Source of the DNA: Pseudomonadota bacterium
GTDB taxonomy: Bacteria; Pseudomonadota; Gammaproteobacteria; Xanthomonadales; Xanthomonadaceae
NCBI GenBank assembly: GCA_023444765.1
Contig: JAEXLY010000062.1
Span: 1 to 14,897, forward strand
Length of the DNA stretch: 14,897 bases
Direction: 5' to 3'
Shown: positions 8,166-14,773 of the stretch, piece by piece
How the letters are laid out: every line of letters begins with the position of its first letter
How positions within the stretch are numbered: the stretch's first letter is position 1
Program-made: the position numbers and the translations under genes
The notes under the pieces: generated by a model
What the model saw: the letters and a program-made list of their open reading frames with translations, nothing else
The model's database searches: none
What the model was told of the DNA's origin: nothing

Positions 8166-9259
8166 AAGCCCAGGCCCGTCACCTTCAGCGGCACGCGGGC
8201 CAGGAACTTGTGCGAGGTCATGTAGAGCGTCCTGCCGTCGTCGCCGAAGGCGCAGTTGGCGATCGCGCTGCCGGTCTCGATGCGTCCCAGGCGCTTGCCC
8301 TGCGCGTCGAACACCAGCACGCCGCCGGGGCCGGTGGCGAACACCAGGCCCCCGGTCGACACGGCCAGCCCGTCGGGCAGGCCCTGGCCACCGTCGCGGA
8401 GCAGGTCGGAGGCATCGGCGAACTGGCGCTTGTCGACCACGTTGCCCGCCGCATCGAGGGTGTAGGCCATCCAGATCGGCCGCTGCTCGTCGGAGTTGGC
8501 CACGTACATGGTGTTGCCGTCGGGCGAGAACGCGATGCCGTTGGGACGGTTCAAGGAGTCGTCCACCAGGTGCACGCTGCCGTCGGCATCTATACGGTAG
8601 ATGCCGTTGACCGGCTGCTCCTTGGCCGGCGATTCGTCGCCGTCCTTCAGCCCGTAGGGCGGATCGGTGAAGAACACGGTGCCGTCGCCGCGCGCGACCA
8701 CGTCGTTGGGGCTGGTGAAGCGCTTGTCCTGGAAGGTTTCGGCCAGCGCCACGCGGGACTTGTCGGCCGGATTGAAGCGGGCGACCAGCCGGTTGCCCGA
8801 ATCGGCCAGCAGCACGCTGCCATCGGCTTCGGCGAACAGGCCGTTGGCACCGCCCTCGCGCAGCGTGTCGAGCGGCGGGCCGGCATAGCCGGACGGTTCC
8901 AGGAAGAGCGACAGGCCATCGGCCTGCGACCAGCGGAACATGCGGTTTTCCGGCGGGTCGTTGAACAGCAGGTAGCCGCCGCCATCTCGCACCCAGGTCG
9001 GGCCCTCGGACCAGGTGAACTCGTCGCCGGTCAGCTTCTCGATGCGCGCGCCGGCGTCGGCGACTTCAGCGAAAGCCGCGTCGTACGTGGTGAGCTGGCC
9101 GACGGTCTCGAAGCTCGCGGCCGTGGGCGGCTCGGCGGCGGCATCGGCATCGGTCGCCGCGTTGGCGCCGCCATCGGTGGCGTCGCCATCGGTGGCGCCC
9201 GTGCAGGCGGCAAGGCCGAGGGCGAGGGCGGCGGTCAGCAGCGAAGGAAGAAGTCGCAT
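8156..9259 (-). CDS. SMP-30/gluconolactonase-type lactonase, lipoprotein
   Basis: Predicted 367 aa. The signal peptide MRLLPSLLTAALALGLAAC has its lipobox Cys at 19, followed by a 28-residue Ala/Asp/Gly-rich linker partly built from a 15-bp direct repeat. The protein should be lipid-anchored facing the periplasm. The six-bladed propeller shows the SMP-30 metal ligands in order: E85 (SEGPTW), N185 (SPNDVV), N240 (RPNGIAFSPDG) and D296 (LPDGLAV), spaced much as E18, N103, N154 and D204 in human SMP-30. Such enzymes hydrolyse aldonolactones. Beside a xylonate dehydratase and an aldonate permease, xylono- or gluconolactone is the likely substrate (inference). The start at 9259 is preferred over the ATG two codons upstream because AGGA at 9270-9267 sits 7 nt away. 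It is transcribed divergently from the aldonate operon. Confidence 0.87.
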   Translation of the reverse strand: MRLLPSLLTAALALGLAACTGATDGDATDGGANAATDADAAAEPPTAASFETVGQLTTYDAAFAEVADAGARIEKLTGDEFTWSEGPTWVRDGGGYLLFNDPPENRMFRWSQADGLSLFLEPSGYAGPPLDTLREGGANGLFAEADGSVLLADSGNRLVARFNPADKSRVALAETFQDKRFTSPNDVVARGDGTVFFTDPPYGLKDGDESPAKEQPVNGIYRIDADGSVHLVDDSLNRPNGIAFSPDGNTMYVANSDEQRPIWMAYTLDAAGNVVDKRQFADASDLLRDGGQGLPDGLAVSTGGLVFATGPGGVLVFDAQGKRLGRIETGSAIANCAFGDDGRTLYMTSHKFLARVPLKVTGLGFQD

Positions 9260-9266
9260 CGGCATG

Positions 9267-9270
9267 TCCT
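9267..9270 (-). promoter_or_regulatory. Ribosome binding site deciding the lactonase start
   Basis: On the - strand AGGA lies 7 nt before the ATG at 9259 but only 1 nt before the in-frame ATG at 9265, so the shorter reading (MRLLPS rather than MPMRLLPS) is favoured. Confidence 0.5.
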
Positions 9271-9383
9271 GTCTGGGAGTGTCGGAAGCAGCGCCGGCCT
9301 GCATGCGCGGACCGGTCGCCATCGCGTGGCGTGTGCGCCGCAGGGTGCGTGCGCGTGCGGCGGCGATCGCACGCCGCGTCCGC

Positions 9384-9389
9384 ATCATA
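9384..9389 (-). promoter_or_regulatory. Candidate -10 element for the lactonase gene
   Basis: TATGAT on the - strand stands out in very GC-rich DNA and matches the sigma70 -10 consensus at five of six positions. No good -35 lies 16-19 bp upstream, so an activator would be expected. Transcription would start near 9377, leaving a leader of roughly 118 nt. Confidence 0.3.
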
Positions 9390-9424
9390 AGCGCAGCATG
9401 CGGCGGCCGCGCGAGCGATTCGAA

Positions 9425-9438
9425 GTTGCATGCGCAAC
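9425..9438. promoter_or_regulatory. Inverted repeat GTTGC-N4-GCAAC, candidate operator
   Basis: Perfect 5-bp arms around ATGC. If the -10 at 9384-9389 is real, the repeat is centred about 54 bp upstream of the lactonase transcription start, a position suited to an activator. No regulator gene is in the window, so the binding protein is unknown. Confidence 0.3.
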
Positions 9439-9536
9439 CGTGGCCGAGCCCGCGCCCATGCCCATGCCCGGACGCACACGCGGGTCCTTGCTGCCCATTC
9501 AAGACGCCACGCCGGACTGTCGGCTCGAGCGTAGCG

Positions 9537-9546
9537 GGAGATCTCC
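9537..9546. promoter_or_regulatory. Perfect 10-bp palindrome GGAGATCTCC, candidate operator
   Basis: Uninterrupted palindrome about 145 bp upstream of the FAH-family gene. It could be a dimeric regulator site for the aldonate operon. The evidence is symmetry and position only. Confidence 0.22.
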
Positions 9547-9561
9547 GCGCGGGAAGTTCGG

Positions 9562-9589
9562 GGTCGCCACGTCGAGAGCGGTGACGACC
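9562..9589. promoter_or_regulatory. Imperfect inverted repeat GGTCGCCAC / GTGACGACC
   Basis: Nine-base arms with one mismatch flank a 10-nt spacer, about 100 bp upstream of the FAH-family start. It may be an operator or an mRNA hairpin. In GC-rich DNA such repeats can occur by chance. Confidence 0.22.
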
Positions 9590-9677
9590 TTTCCACTGTG
9601 TCCGCAACGACGACCTGGACCCTCCCGGCATCCCCTTGACCGACGTGCGCGTTCCCGCGACGTCCCACCGACTGCAT

Positions 9678-9681
9678 GGAG
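9678..9681 (+). promoter_or_regulatory. Ribosome binding site deciding the FAH-family start
   Basis: GGAG lies 9 nt before the ATG at 9691. The in-frame ATG at 9676 overlaps this motif and has no Shine-Dalgarno of its own, so 9691 is chosen. Confidence 0.45.
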
Positions 9682-9690
9682 CCGATACCG

Positions 9691-10509
9691 ATGCATGAAC
9701 TGCTGACCCGACACGCCACCGCCGAAGGCCCGCGCTGGGCCCTCGAAGGTCGCTATCTTCCCGCCGAGTTCACGCTGTCGCGCTGGCTGGCGCATGCGCC
9801 GGATGCGCAGGACCGCGCCTTGCGTGCGCATCCGCGTGGCGGCGTGGCGGACGCACCGGTGCTGGCGCCGGTCGACGACGCGCAGGAGATCTGGGCCAGC
9901 GGCGTGACCTACCTCAGCAGCCGCATGGCGCGCGAGGCCGAGTCGCAGAGCGCGGACGTGTACCAGAAGGTGTACGGCGCCGAGCGGCCCGAACTGTTCT
10001 TCAAGGCCACCGGCTGGCGCGCCCGCGGCCCAGCCGCACCGATCCGCGTGCGCGCCGACAGCAGCTGGAACGTGCCCGAACCCGAACTGGTGCTGGTGCT
10101 CGACAGCGGCGGCCGCATCGTCGGCTACACCACCGGCAACGACGTGTCCTCGCGCAGCATCGAGGGCGAGAACCCGCTGTACCTGCCGCAGGCCAAGGTT
10201 TACGACGGCGGCTGCGCGATCGGGCCCGGCATCCGACTGTGCGATGCCGACGCGCTACGCGACCTGCCGATCGCGCTGGAAATCCTGCGTGGCGGCGCGC
10301 CGGTGTTCTCCGGTGCCACCCGCACCTCGCAGATCAAGCGCCGCCTCGAGGATCTCGCCGGCTGGCTGTTCCGCGAACTGCACCAGCCCGCGGGCGCTCT
10401 GCTGTTTACCGGCACCGGCATCGTGCCGGGCGAAGACTTCACCCTGCAGGGCGGCGACGTGGTGCGCATCGACATCGACGGCCTCGTGCTCGAGAACCCG
10501 GTCGAATGA
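9691..10509 (+). CDS. Fumarylacetoacetate-hydrolase-family 2-keto-3-deoxy-aldonate dehydratase (probable KDX dehydratase)
   Basis: Predicted 272-aa cytoplasmic protein of the FAH fold. The metal-binding signature is E130-P-E132 (NVPEPELVLV) and D151 (TGNDVSSRSIEGENPLYLPQ), with spacings 2 and 19. These match the E143/E145/D164 ligands of Sulfolobus 2-keto-3-deoxy-D-arabinonate dehydratase (from memory). The N-terminal half has WASGVTYLSSRMAREAES and PELFFKATGWR, typical of this dehydratase subgroup rather than of true fumarylacetoacetases. It would convert 2-keto-3-deoxy-pentonate to alpha-ketoglutarate semialdehyde. The next gene encodes a xylonate dehydratase, which makes exactly this substrate and points to a Weimberg-type route. 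The family also includes acylpyruvases and decarboxylases, so the reaction is inferred from subgroup motifs and context. It is the first gene of the + aldonate operon. Confidence 0.83.
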   Translation: MHELLTRHATAEGPRWALEGRYLPAEFTLSRWLAHAPDAQDRALRAHPRGGVADAPVLAPVDDAQEIWASGVTYLSSRMAREAESQSADVYQKVYGAERPELFFKATGWRARGPAAPIRVRADSSWNVPEPELVLVLDSGGRIVGYTTGNDVSSRSIEGENPLYLPQAKVYDGGCAIGPGIRLCDADALRDLPIALEILRGGAPVFSGATRTSQIKRRLEDLAGWLFRELHQPAGALLFTGTGIVPGEDFTLQGGDVVRIDIDGLVLENPVE

Positions 10510-10525
10510 TCGCCAGCGGCCCGAT

Positions 10526-10576
10526 CTCCCCCTCATCTCCCTCCCCCGTCCACGGGGGAGGGCCGGGGTGGGGGCC
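10526..10576. repeat. REP-like palindromic element
   Basis: The gap between the FAH-family and dehydratase genes holds a strong hairpin: CCTCCCCCG and CGGGGGAGG arms (10540-10548, 10553-10561) around TCCA, flanked by pyrimidine-rich CTCCCCCTCATC and purine-rich GGGGTGGGGG. This CTCCC...GGGAGGG(c/t)(c/t)GGGGTGGGGG pattern is the usual look of REP elements dispersed in Xanthomonadaceae and pseudomonad genomes. There is no T-tract after the stem, so it is not a classical terminator, but it may stabilise upstream mRNA or reduce transcription of the downstream genes. Confidence 0.65.
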
Positions 10577-10654
10577 CACCGCAGCATCGAACCCGATCCA
10601 CAGCGCACTCGCCAACGCGACCCATCGCCACTGCCTCGACCACAAGGGGCAACC

Positions 10655-12673
10655 ATGACCGCCACCACATCCGACCCCATCCTCGGCGACGGCACCCCCC
10701 TGCTGCACACCCGCACCAGCGGCGAAGGCCCCGCCGGCAGCTTGCCCATCGACGCCGACACCCTGCGCGACGCACCCAGCGGCCACCTGTTCGGCATGAC
10801 CCAGAACGCCGGCATGGGCTGGCGCGCATCCGAAGTCGCGCGCGACCCCTACCTGATCCTCAGCACCCAGGGCGGCCTGCGTGCGCCGGACGGGCAGCCG
10901 GTCGCGCTCGGCCTGCACACCGGCCACTGGGAACTCGACCAGATGGTGCGCGCCGCCGCCGAGACATTGGCGGCGAAGGGCGGCCTGCCGTTCGCCGTCG
11001 CCTGCAGCGATCCCTGCGATGGACGCACCCAGGGCACCACGGGCATGTTCGACAGCCTGCCCTACCGCAACGACGCGGCCATGGTGATGCGGCGCTTGGT
11101 GCGCTCGCTGCCCACGCGCCTGGGCGTGCTGGGCGTGGCCACCTGCGACAAGGGCCTGCCGGCGATGATGCTGGCGCTGGCCGGCTGCGGCGAGCTGCCC
11201 GGCGTGATCGTGCCCGGCGGGGTGACCCTGCCGGCGCGCGGTGCCGAAGACACCGCCGTGGTGCAGACCATCGGCGCACGCTTCGCGCACGGGCTGATCG
11301 ACCTCGAGCACGGCGCGGCCATGGGCTGTCGCGCCTGCGGCTCGCCCGGCGGCGGCTGCCAGTTCCTCGGCACCGCCGCGACCTCGCAGGTGATTGCCGA
11401 GGCGCTGGGCATGGCGCTGCCGCACAGCGCGCTGGCGCCGTCCGGCGAACCGGTCTGGCTCGACATCGCGCGCCGCTCCGCGCTGGCGCTGATGCGGCTG
11501 GCGGGGCAGGGCGGCACGATGTCGACGATCCTGAGCCGCGAGGCCTTCGACAACGCCCTGGTCGTGCACGCCGCGTTCGGCGGTTCGACCAACCTGCTGC
11601 TGCATGTACCCGCGATCGCACATGCGGCTGGCGTCGAGCGCCCCACGGTGGACGACTGGATCCGCGCCAACCGCGCCACGCCGCGGCTGGTCGACGCGCT
11701 GCCCAACGGCCCGCGCCATCATCCGACCGTGCAGGTGTTCATGGCCGGCGGCGTGCCCGAGGTGATGCTGCACCTGCGCGGCATGGGCCTGCTGCATCTC
11801 GACGTGCCAACGGTCAGCGGCCGCAGCCTCGGCGACAACCTCGACTGGTGGGAACGCAGCGACGCACGCCGGATCGCGCGCGAGCGCCTGCGCGAACTCG
11901 ACGACGTCGATCCCGCGCACGTCATCATGGGGCCGGAGGCCGCCCGTGCGGCCGGGTTGTCGAGCGCGCTGGTGTTTCCGCGCGGCAACATCGCCCCGGA
12001 AGGCGCGGTGATCAAGGCCACCTCGATCGATGCTTCCGTCGTCGATGCCGACAACGTCTACCGCCACAGCGGCCGCGCCCGCGTGTTCGCCAGCGAGCGC
12101 GACGCGATCCGCGCGATCAAGTCCAAGGGAACCGATGCGGTCGTCGCCGGCGACGTCATCGTGCTGGCCGGCTGCGGCCCGGCTGGCACCGGCATGGAGG
12201 AGACCTACCAGCTCACCTCCGCACTCAAGCACCTGCCCTGGGGCAAGCACGTGGCGGTGATCACCGATGCGCGCTTCTCCGGCGTCTCGACCGGCGCCTG
12301 CATCGGACACGTCGGACCGGAAGCGCTGGCGGGTGGCCCGATCGGCCGCCTGCGCGATGGCGACATGATCCGCATCGAGATCGATCGTGGCCGGCTGGAA
12401 GGGCGCATCTATTTCGTCGGCGCCAACCCGGACTCGCCGCTCGAACCCGATGCGGCAGCCGCCTTGCTCGCGGCGCGCGAACTGCATCCCGCGATCGCAC
12501 CGCACCCGCGCCTGCCTGCCGACACCCGCCTCTGGGCCGCGCTGCAGGATGCGGGCGGCGGCACCTGGGGCGGCTGCGTCTACGACGTGGACGCCATCAT
12601 CGACACCCTGCGCGCCGGGAGACAGGCGCTGGCGAAGGAACGTGGCGGCACTGCAGGCACCGCCGCCACATGA
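10655..12673 (+). CDS. yjhG: D-xylonate dehydratase, YjhG/YagF type (IlvD/EDD family)
   Basis: Predicted 672-aa cytoplasmic Fe-S dehydratase converting D-xylonate to 2-keto-3-deoxy-D-xylonate. It is recognisably YjhG/YagF rather than IlvD or Edd along its whole length: SGHLFGMTQNAGMGW, SDPCDGRTQGTTGMFDSL, HAAFGGSTNLLLHVPAIAH, PTVDDWIR, HHPTVQVFMAGGVPEVML, DARFSGVSTGACIGHVGP and GGTWGGCVYDV. Probable cluster-binding cysteines are C121 (DPCDG), C164 (TCDKG) and C235 (GGGCQF). Length is close to the E. coli members (about 655 aa). The start is the ATG with AAGGGG at 10644-10649. In E. coli yjhG and yagF sit beside a KDX aldolase (yjhH, yagE) and a permease gene (yjhF, a GntP-family one). Here a GntP-family permease follows after 46 bp, but the aldolase position is taken by an FAH-family dehydratase. 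Confidence 0.94.
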   Translation: MTATTSDPILGDGTPLLHTRTSGEGPAGSLPIDADTLRDAPSGHLFGMTQNAGMGWRASEVARDPYLILSTQGGLRAPDGQPVALGLHTGHWELDQMVRAAAETLAAKGGLPFAVACSDPCDGRTQGTTGMFDSLPYRNDAAMVMRRLVRSLPTRLGVLGVATCDKGLPAMMLALAGCGELPGVIVPGGVTLPARGAEDTAVVQTIGARFAHGLIDLEHGAAMGCRACGSPGGGCQFLGTAATSQVIAEALGMALPHSALAPSGEPVWLDIARRSALALMRLAGQGGTMSTILSREAFDNALVVHAAFGGSTNLLLHVPAIAHAAGVERPTVDDWIRANRATPRLVDALPNGPRHHPTVQVFMAGGVPEVMLHLRGMGLLHLDVPTVSGRSLGDNLDWWERSDARRIARERLRELDDVDPAHVIMGPEAARAAGLSSALVFPRGNIAPEGAVIKATSIDASVVDADNVYRHSGRARVFASERDAIRAIKSKGTDAVVAGDVIVLAGCGPAGTGMEETYQLTSALKHLPWGKHVAVITDARFSGVSTGACIGHVGPEALAGGPIGRLRDGDMIRIEIDRGRLEGRIYFVGANPDSPLEPDAAAALLAARELHPAIAPHPRLPADTRLWAALQDAGGGTWGGCVYDVDAIIDTLRAGRQALAKERGGTAGTAAT

Positions 12674-12719
12674 TCGACACCGCCCAGGTTCCACCCAGCC
12701 GCCGGGGAGGGCGCACCGC

Positions 12720-14030
12720 ATGACCATGTTCCTGATCATCGCCGTGGCGATCGCGCTGCAGATCTTCCTCACCGCGCGCAAGCTCAGCCCCTTCCTGTCG
12801 CTGCTGATCGTCGCCATCCCGATGGGCCTGGCGCTGGGCATGTCGCCGCAGGACCTGCTCAAGACCATCGACAACGGCGTCGGCAGCACGCTGGCCGGCC
12901 TGGCCCTGGTGATCGTGCTGGGCGCGATCCTGGGCAAGGTGCTGGAGGAAAGCGGCGCGGCCGAGAAGATCGCCAACACCCTCATCGCCCGCTTCGGCGA
13001 GAAGAACATCCAGTGGGCGCTGCTGCTCACCGGTTTCCTGGTGGGCATCCCGCTGTACTTCAATGCCGGCTTCATCATCCTGGTGCCGCTGATCTTCTCG
13101 CTGGCGCGCAGGACCGGGCTGCCGATCCTCTACCTCGCCATCCCCACGGTCGCATCGCTCAGCACCACCCACTGCTTCCTGCCGCCGCATCCCGGCCCGG
13201 TGGTGCTGGTCAACGCCTTCGGCGCCGACATGGGCCGCACCCTGATGTACGGCATCCTCATGGCGATTCCGGCGGTGATCATCGCCGGGCCCTTCCTCGG
13301 CCGGCGCATGCAGCACATCAACCCGCCGCTGCTGGACCTGTTCGCGTCCAGCACAGAGCACAAGGAGCTGCCCGGCGCGTGGAGCTCGTTCCTGATCGCG
13401 CTCTCGCCCGTGCTGCTGATCAGCCTGTCGGTGGTGGCCGACGGCCTGCTGCCGGACGGCCCCGCCAGGACCGCGCTGCTGTTCCTCGGCAACCCCACGG
13501 TGGCGCTGCTGCTGTCGGCGCTGATCGCCTTCTACTGGCTCGGCTACCGCCGCGGCGTGGGGCTGGAGACGCAGACCAGGTGGCTCAATGCCGCCATCGC
13601 CAGCATCGCCGTGATCCTGCTCATCATCACCGCCGGCGGCGTGTTCAAGCAGGTGCTGGTCGACAGCGGCGTGGGCGCGCAGATCGCCGCGCTCAGCGAA
13701 AGCTGGCAGATGCCGCCGCTGATCTTCGCCTGGCTGGCAACGGCCCTGCTGCGGGTGATGATCGGCTCGGCGACCGTCGCGGTGATCACCGCCGCCGGCA
13801 TCGTCGGCCCCCTGATCGCCACCACCGGCGCCTCGCCGGAACTGATGGTGCTCGCCGTCGGCGCCGGCAGCGTGTTCGGCTCCCACGTCAACGACTCGGC
13901 GTTCTGGATGTTCAAGGAGTTCTTCAACCTGTCGATGAAGCAGACGTTCGCGTCATGGACGGTGATGGAGACGACGATCTCGGTCGTGGGGCTGGGGGGA
14001 GTGCTGCTGCTGGAGAGGCTCGTGGGTTGA
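12720..14030 (+). CDS. gntP: GntP-family aldonate:H+ symporter
   Basis: Predicted 436-aa inner-membrane permease, close to the family's usual 440-450 residues and hydrophobic throughout, with about 12-14 likely membrane segments. Family motifs: N-terminal FLTARKLSPFLSLLIVAIPMG, LEESGAAEKIANTL, the signature LPPHPGPVVLVNAFGADMG, IGSATVAVITAAGIVGP, and C-terminal GSHVNDSAFWMFKEFFNLS. GntP members import gluconate and related sugar acids with protons. Next to a xylonate dehydratase this copy probably carries xylonate or gluconate, like YjhF in E. coli; the exact substrate cannot be read from sequence. The start at 12720 has GGGGAGG at 12704-12710 (9-nt spacing), better placed than for the ATG at 12726. 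It is the last gene of the operon; no T-tailed terminator follows it. Confidence 0.92.
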   Translation: MTMFLIIAVAIALQIFLTARKLSPFLSLLIVAIPMGLALGMSPQDLLKTIDNGVGSTLAGLALVIVLGAILGKVLEESGAAEKIANTLIARFGEKNIQWALLLTGFLVGIPLYFNAGFIILVPLIFSLARRTGLPILYLAIPTVASLSTTHCFLPPHPGPVVLVNAFGADMGRTLMYGILMAIPAVIIAGPFLGRRMQHINPPLLDLFASSTEHKELPGAWSSFLIALSPVLLISLSVVADGLLPDGPARTALLFLGNPTVALLLSALIAFYWLGYRRGVGLETQTRWLNAAIASIAVILLIITAGGVFKQVLVDSGVGAQIAALSESWQMPPLIFAWLATALLRVMIGSATVAVITAAGIVGPLIATTGASPELMVLAVGAGSVFGSHVNDSAFWMFKEFFNLSMKQTFASWTVMETTISVVGLGGVLLLERLVG

Positions 14031-14334
14031 CCGCCGTGGGGGACTCTGCGGCGCGCCGTTGCCGGCCAGACCGGTCCTTGTGCCTGGAGGGAGGCTGACC
14101 CTGTGGGGGAGAATCGTTGCGATGAATACCACCTCGTTTGGTGGGTGATATCAGTTATCACCACTAAATTGGACGTTCTGGTCCCCAGAAGACCTGGCTC
14201 CCCAGCCAAGTCCATGTTTCCGTGAGGGAATTGCCAGATTGACGGGCTGCACGAGAAGCCACATGCTCCTTGCTACAACCCAGATTTGGGGACTACTAGG
14301 CGTTAGGCCCCTAATGAGGATCTGTAGCACTTCC
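14031..14334. other. Non-coding, hairpin-rich stretch of lower GC
   Basis: No convincing gene. From about 14108 the base composition becomes clearly less GC-rich than upstream. Small perfect inverted repeats follow closely: CCACC/GGTGG (14129-14144), GGTGATA/TATCACC (14144-14162), TTCTGG/CCAGAA (14176-14190), TGGCT/AGCCA (14195-14208), CCCA/TGGG (14279-14290) and TTAGG/CCTAA (14302-14313). None is followed by a U-tract. It may be a remnant of mobile DNA, a structured leader, or gene-end processing signals. Confidence 0.45.
14270..14299 (+). promoter_or_regulatory. Candidate promoter for the small lipoprotein gene
   Basis: TTGCTA (14270-14275) and TACTAG (14294-14299) are separated by 18 bp, a weak sigma70-like pair just upstream of the lipoprotein gene. 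Transcription would begin around 14306, close to the possible starts at 14314 and 14335. Confidence 0.25.
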
Positions 14335-14766
14335 ATGGGACGGGTCATACATCACGTTGTTGCGCTGGCTACAGCTGCGGCACTTCTGTCGGGCTGCGGC
14401 GTGCAGAACGTTCGCTCGACCACCTCATCCGCACCGGTAGCCAGCCTCTGCGGTGTGCTCGCGACGCCAACTCAGCTTGGGGCTGTGGTTTCGTTCCAGG
14501 CTATAGCCTCAACGGATCTCCATCACGGCATCACGCTAAGGGACCCTGCGTGTCCAAACGCAGGCCTGAAAGTTGGCCCTCTGGGAGAAGATGCAGACCA
14601 GAGCGTCGAGCGCTTCTTAGGTCAGTTGCAGGTGCTGGCACCTCATCTGGCCTGGCGTTCTGCTCTGGGCAGCTTCACTGGGCGCATCACGCTCAACGCA
14701 TCCGGTGAACGACGCGTGGCACTCTTGGCAGCGGACGACTTCCAAGAGGTTGCGGATGAGCCGTAG
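14335..14766 (+). CDS. Small putative lipoprotein of unknown function
   Basis: Predicted 143 aa from the ATG at 14335; an in-frame ATG at 14314 would add seven residues, and GAGGA at 14316-14320 lies rather far (14 nt) from 14335. A signal peptide core (VVALATAAALL) ends in the lipobox LSGC with Cys near residue 22, so the protein is probably lipid-anchored. The mature part is small and soluble, probably beta-rich, with two further cysteines (in SLCGVL and DPACPNAG) that could form a disulfide. I do not recognise a named family. The pattern ATPTQLGAVVSFQAI...TLRDPACP...FTGRITL recalls small single-domain envelope proteins, but this is only an impression. Codon use is less GC-biased than in the upstream operon, suggesting separate acquisition. 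It lies just before an IS30 end. Confidence 0.6.
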   Translation: MGRVIHHVVALATAAALLSGCGVQNVRSTTSSAPVASLCGVLATPTQLGAVVSFQAIASTDLHHGITLRDPACPNAGLKVGPLGEDADQSVERFLGQLQVLAPHLAWRSALGSFTGRITLNASGERRVALLAADDFQEVADEP

Positions 14767-14773
14767 CTTGCGG

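Larger units (their letters stand above)
9260..9690. other. Divergent intergenic region with candidate control sites
   Basis: This 431-bp stretch separates the lactonase gene (-) from the aldonate operon (+). No gene with convincing codon use, start and homology is visible. It contains several short inverted repeats (9425-9438, 9537-9546, 9562-9589) and a good -10-like hexamer for the - strand. For the + operon no convincing sigma70 promoter was found: TTGACC at 9636-9641 has no matching -10. No copy of the xyl-box known from Caulobacter/Xanthomonas xylose regulons was seen. Confidence 0.6.

Noticed and set aside
9116..9204. Tandem repeat as a possible mini-satellite or CRISPR-like array
   Set aside because: Only two 15-bp units exist, in frame within the lactonase linker, without spacers.
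6992..9706. Very long + strand open frame (over 900 codons) running across uxuB, the lactonase gene and the intergenic region
   Set aside because: It is out of frame with uxuB and antisense to the lactonase, is rich in Arg/Ala/Gly/His as GC-rich shadow frames are, and has no family motifs.
10655..12673. Dihydroxyacid dehydratase (ilvD) or phosphogluconate dehydratase (edd) as identity
   Set aside because: The sequence follows YjhG/YagF end to end, and no branched-chain or Entner-Doudoroff genes adjoin it.
10439..13078. Long - strand open frame opposite the xylonate dehydratase gene
   Set aside because: It mirrors a well-recognised + strand gene, has shadow-type composition and no domain signature.
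14031..14110. Intrinsic terminator after the GntP permease gene
   Set aside because: Only short G/C inverted repeats such as CCGG/CCGG are present, with no stable stem followed by a T-run.
14279..14313. Possible integron attC core (GTTAGGC at 14301-14307) before the small lipoprotein gene
   Set aside because: The core consensus fits and cassette genes often start right after it, but no partner RYYYAAC box or long attC stem is found upstream, and no integrase is present.
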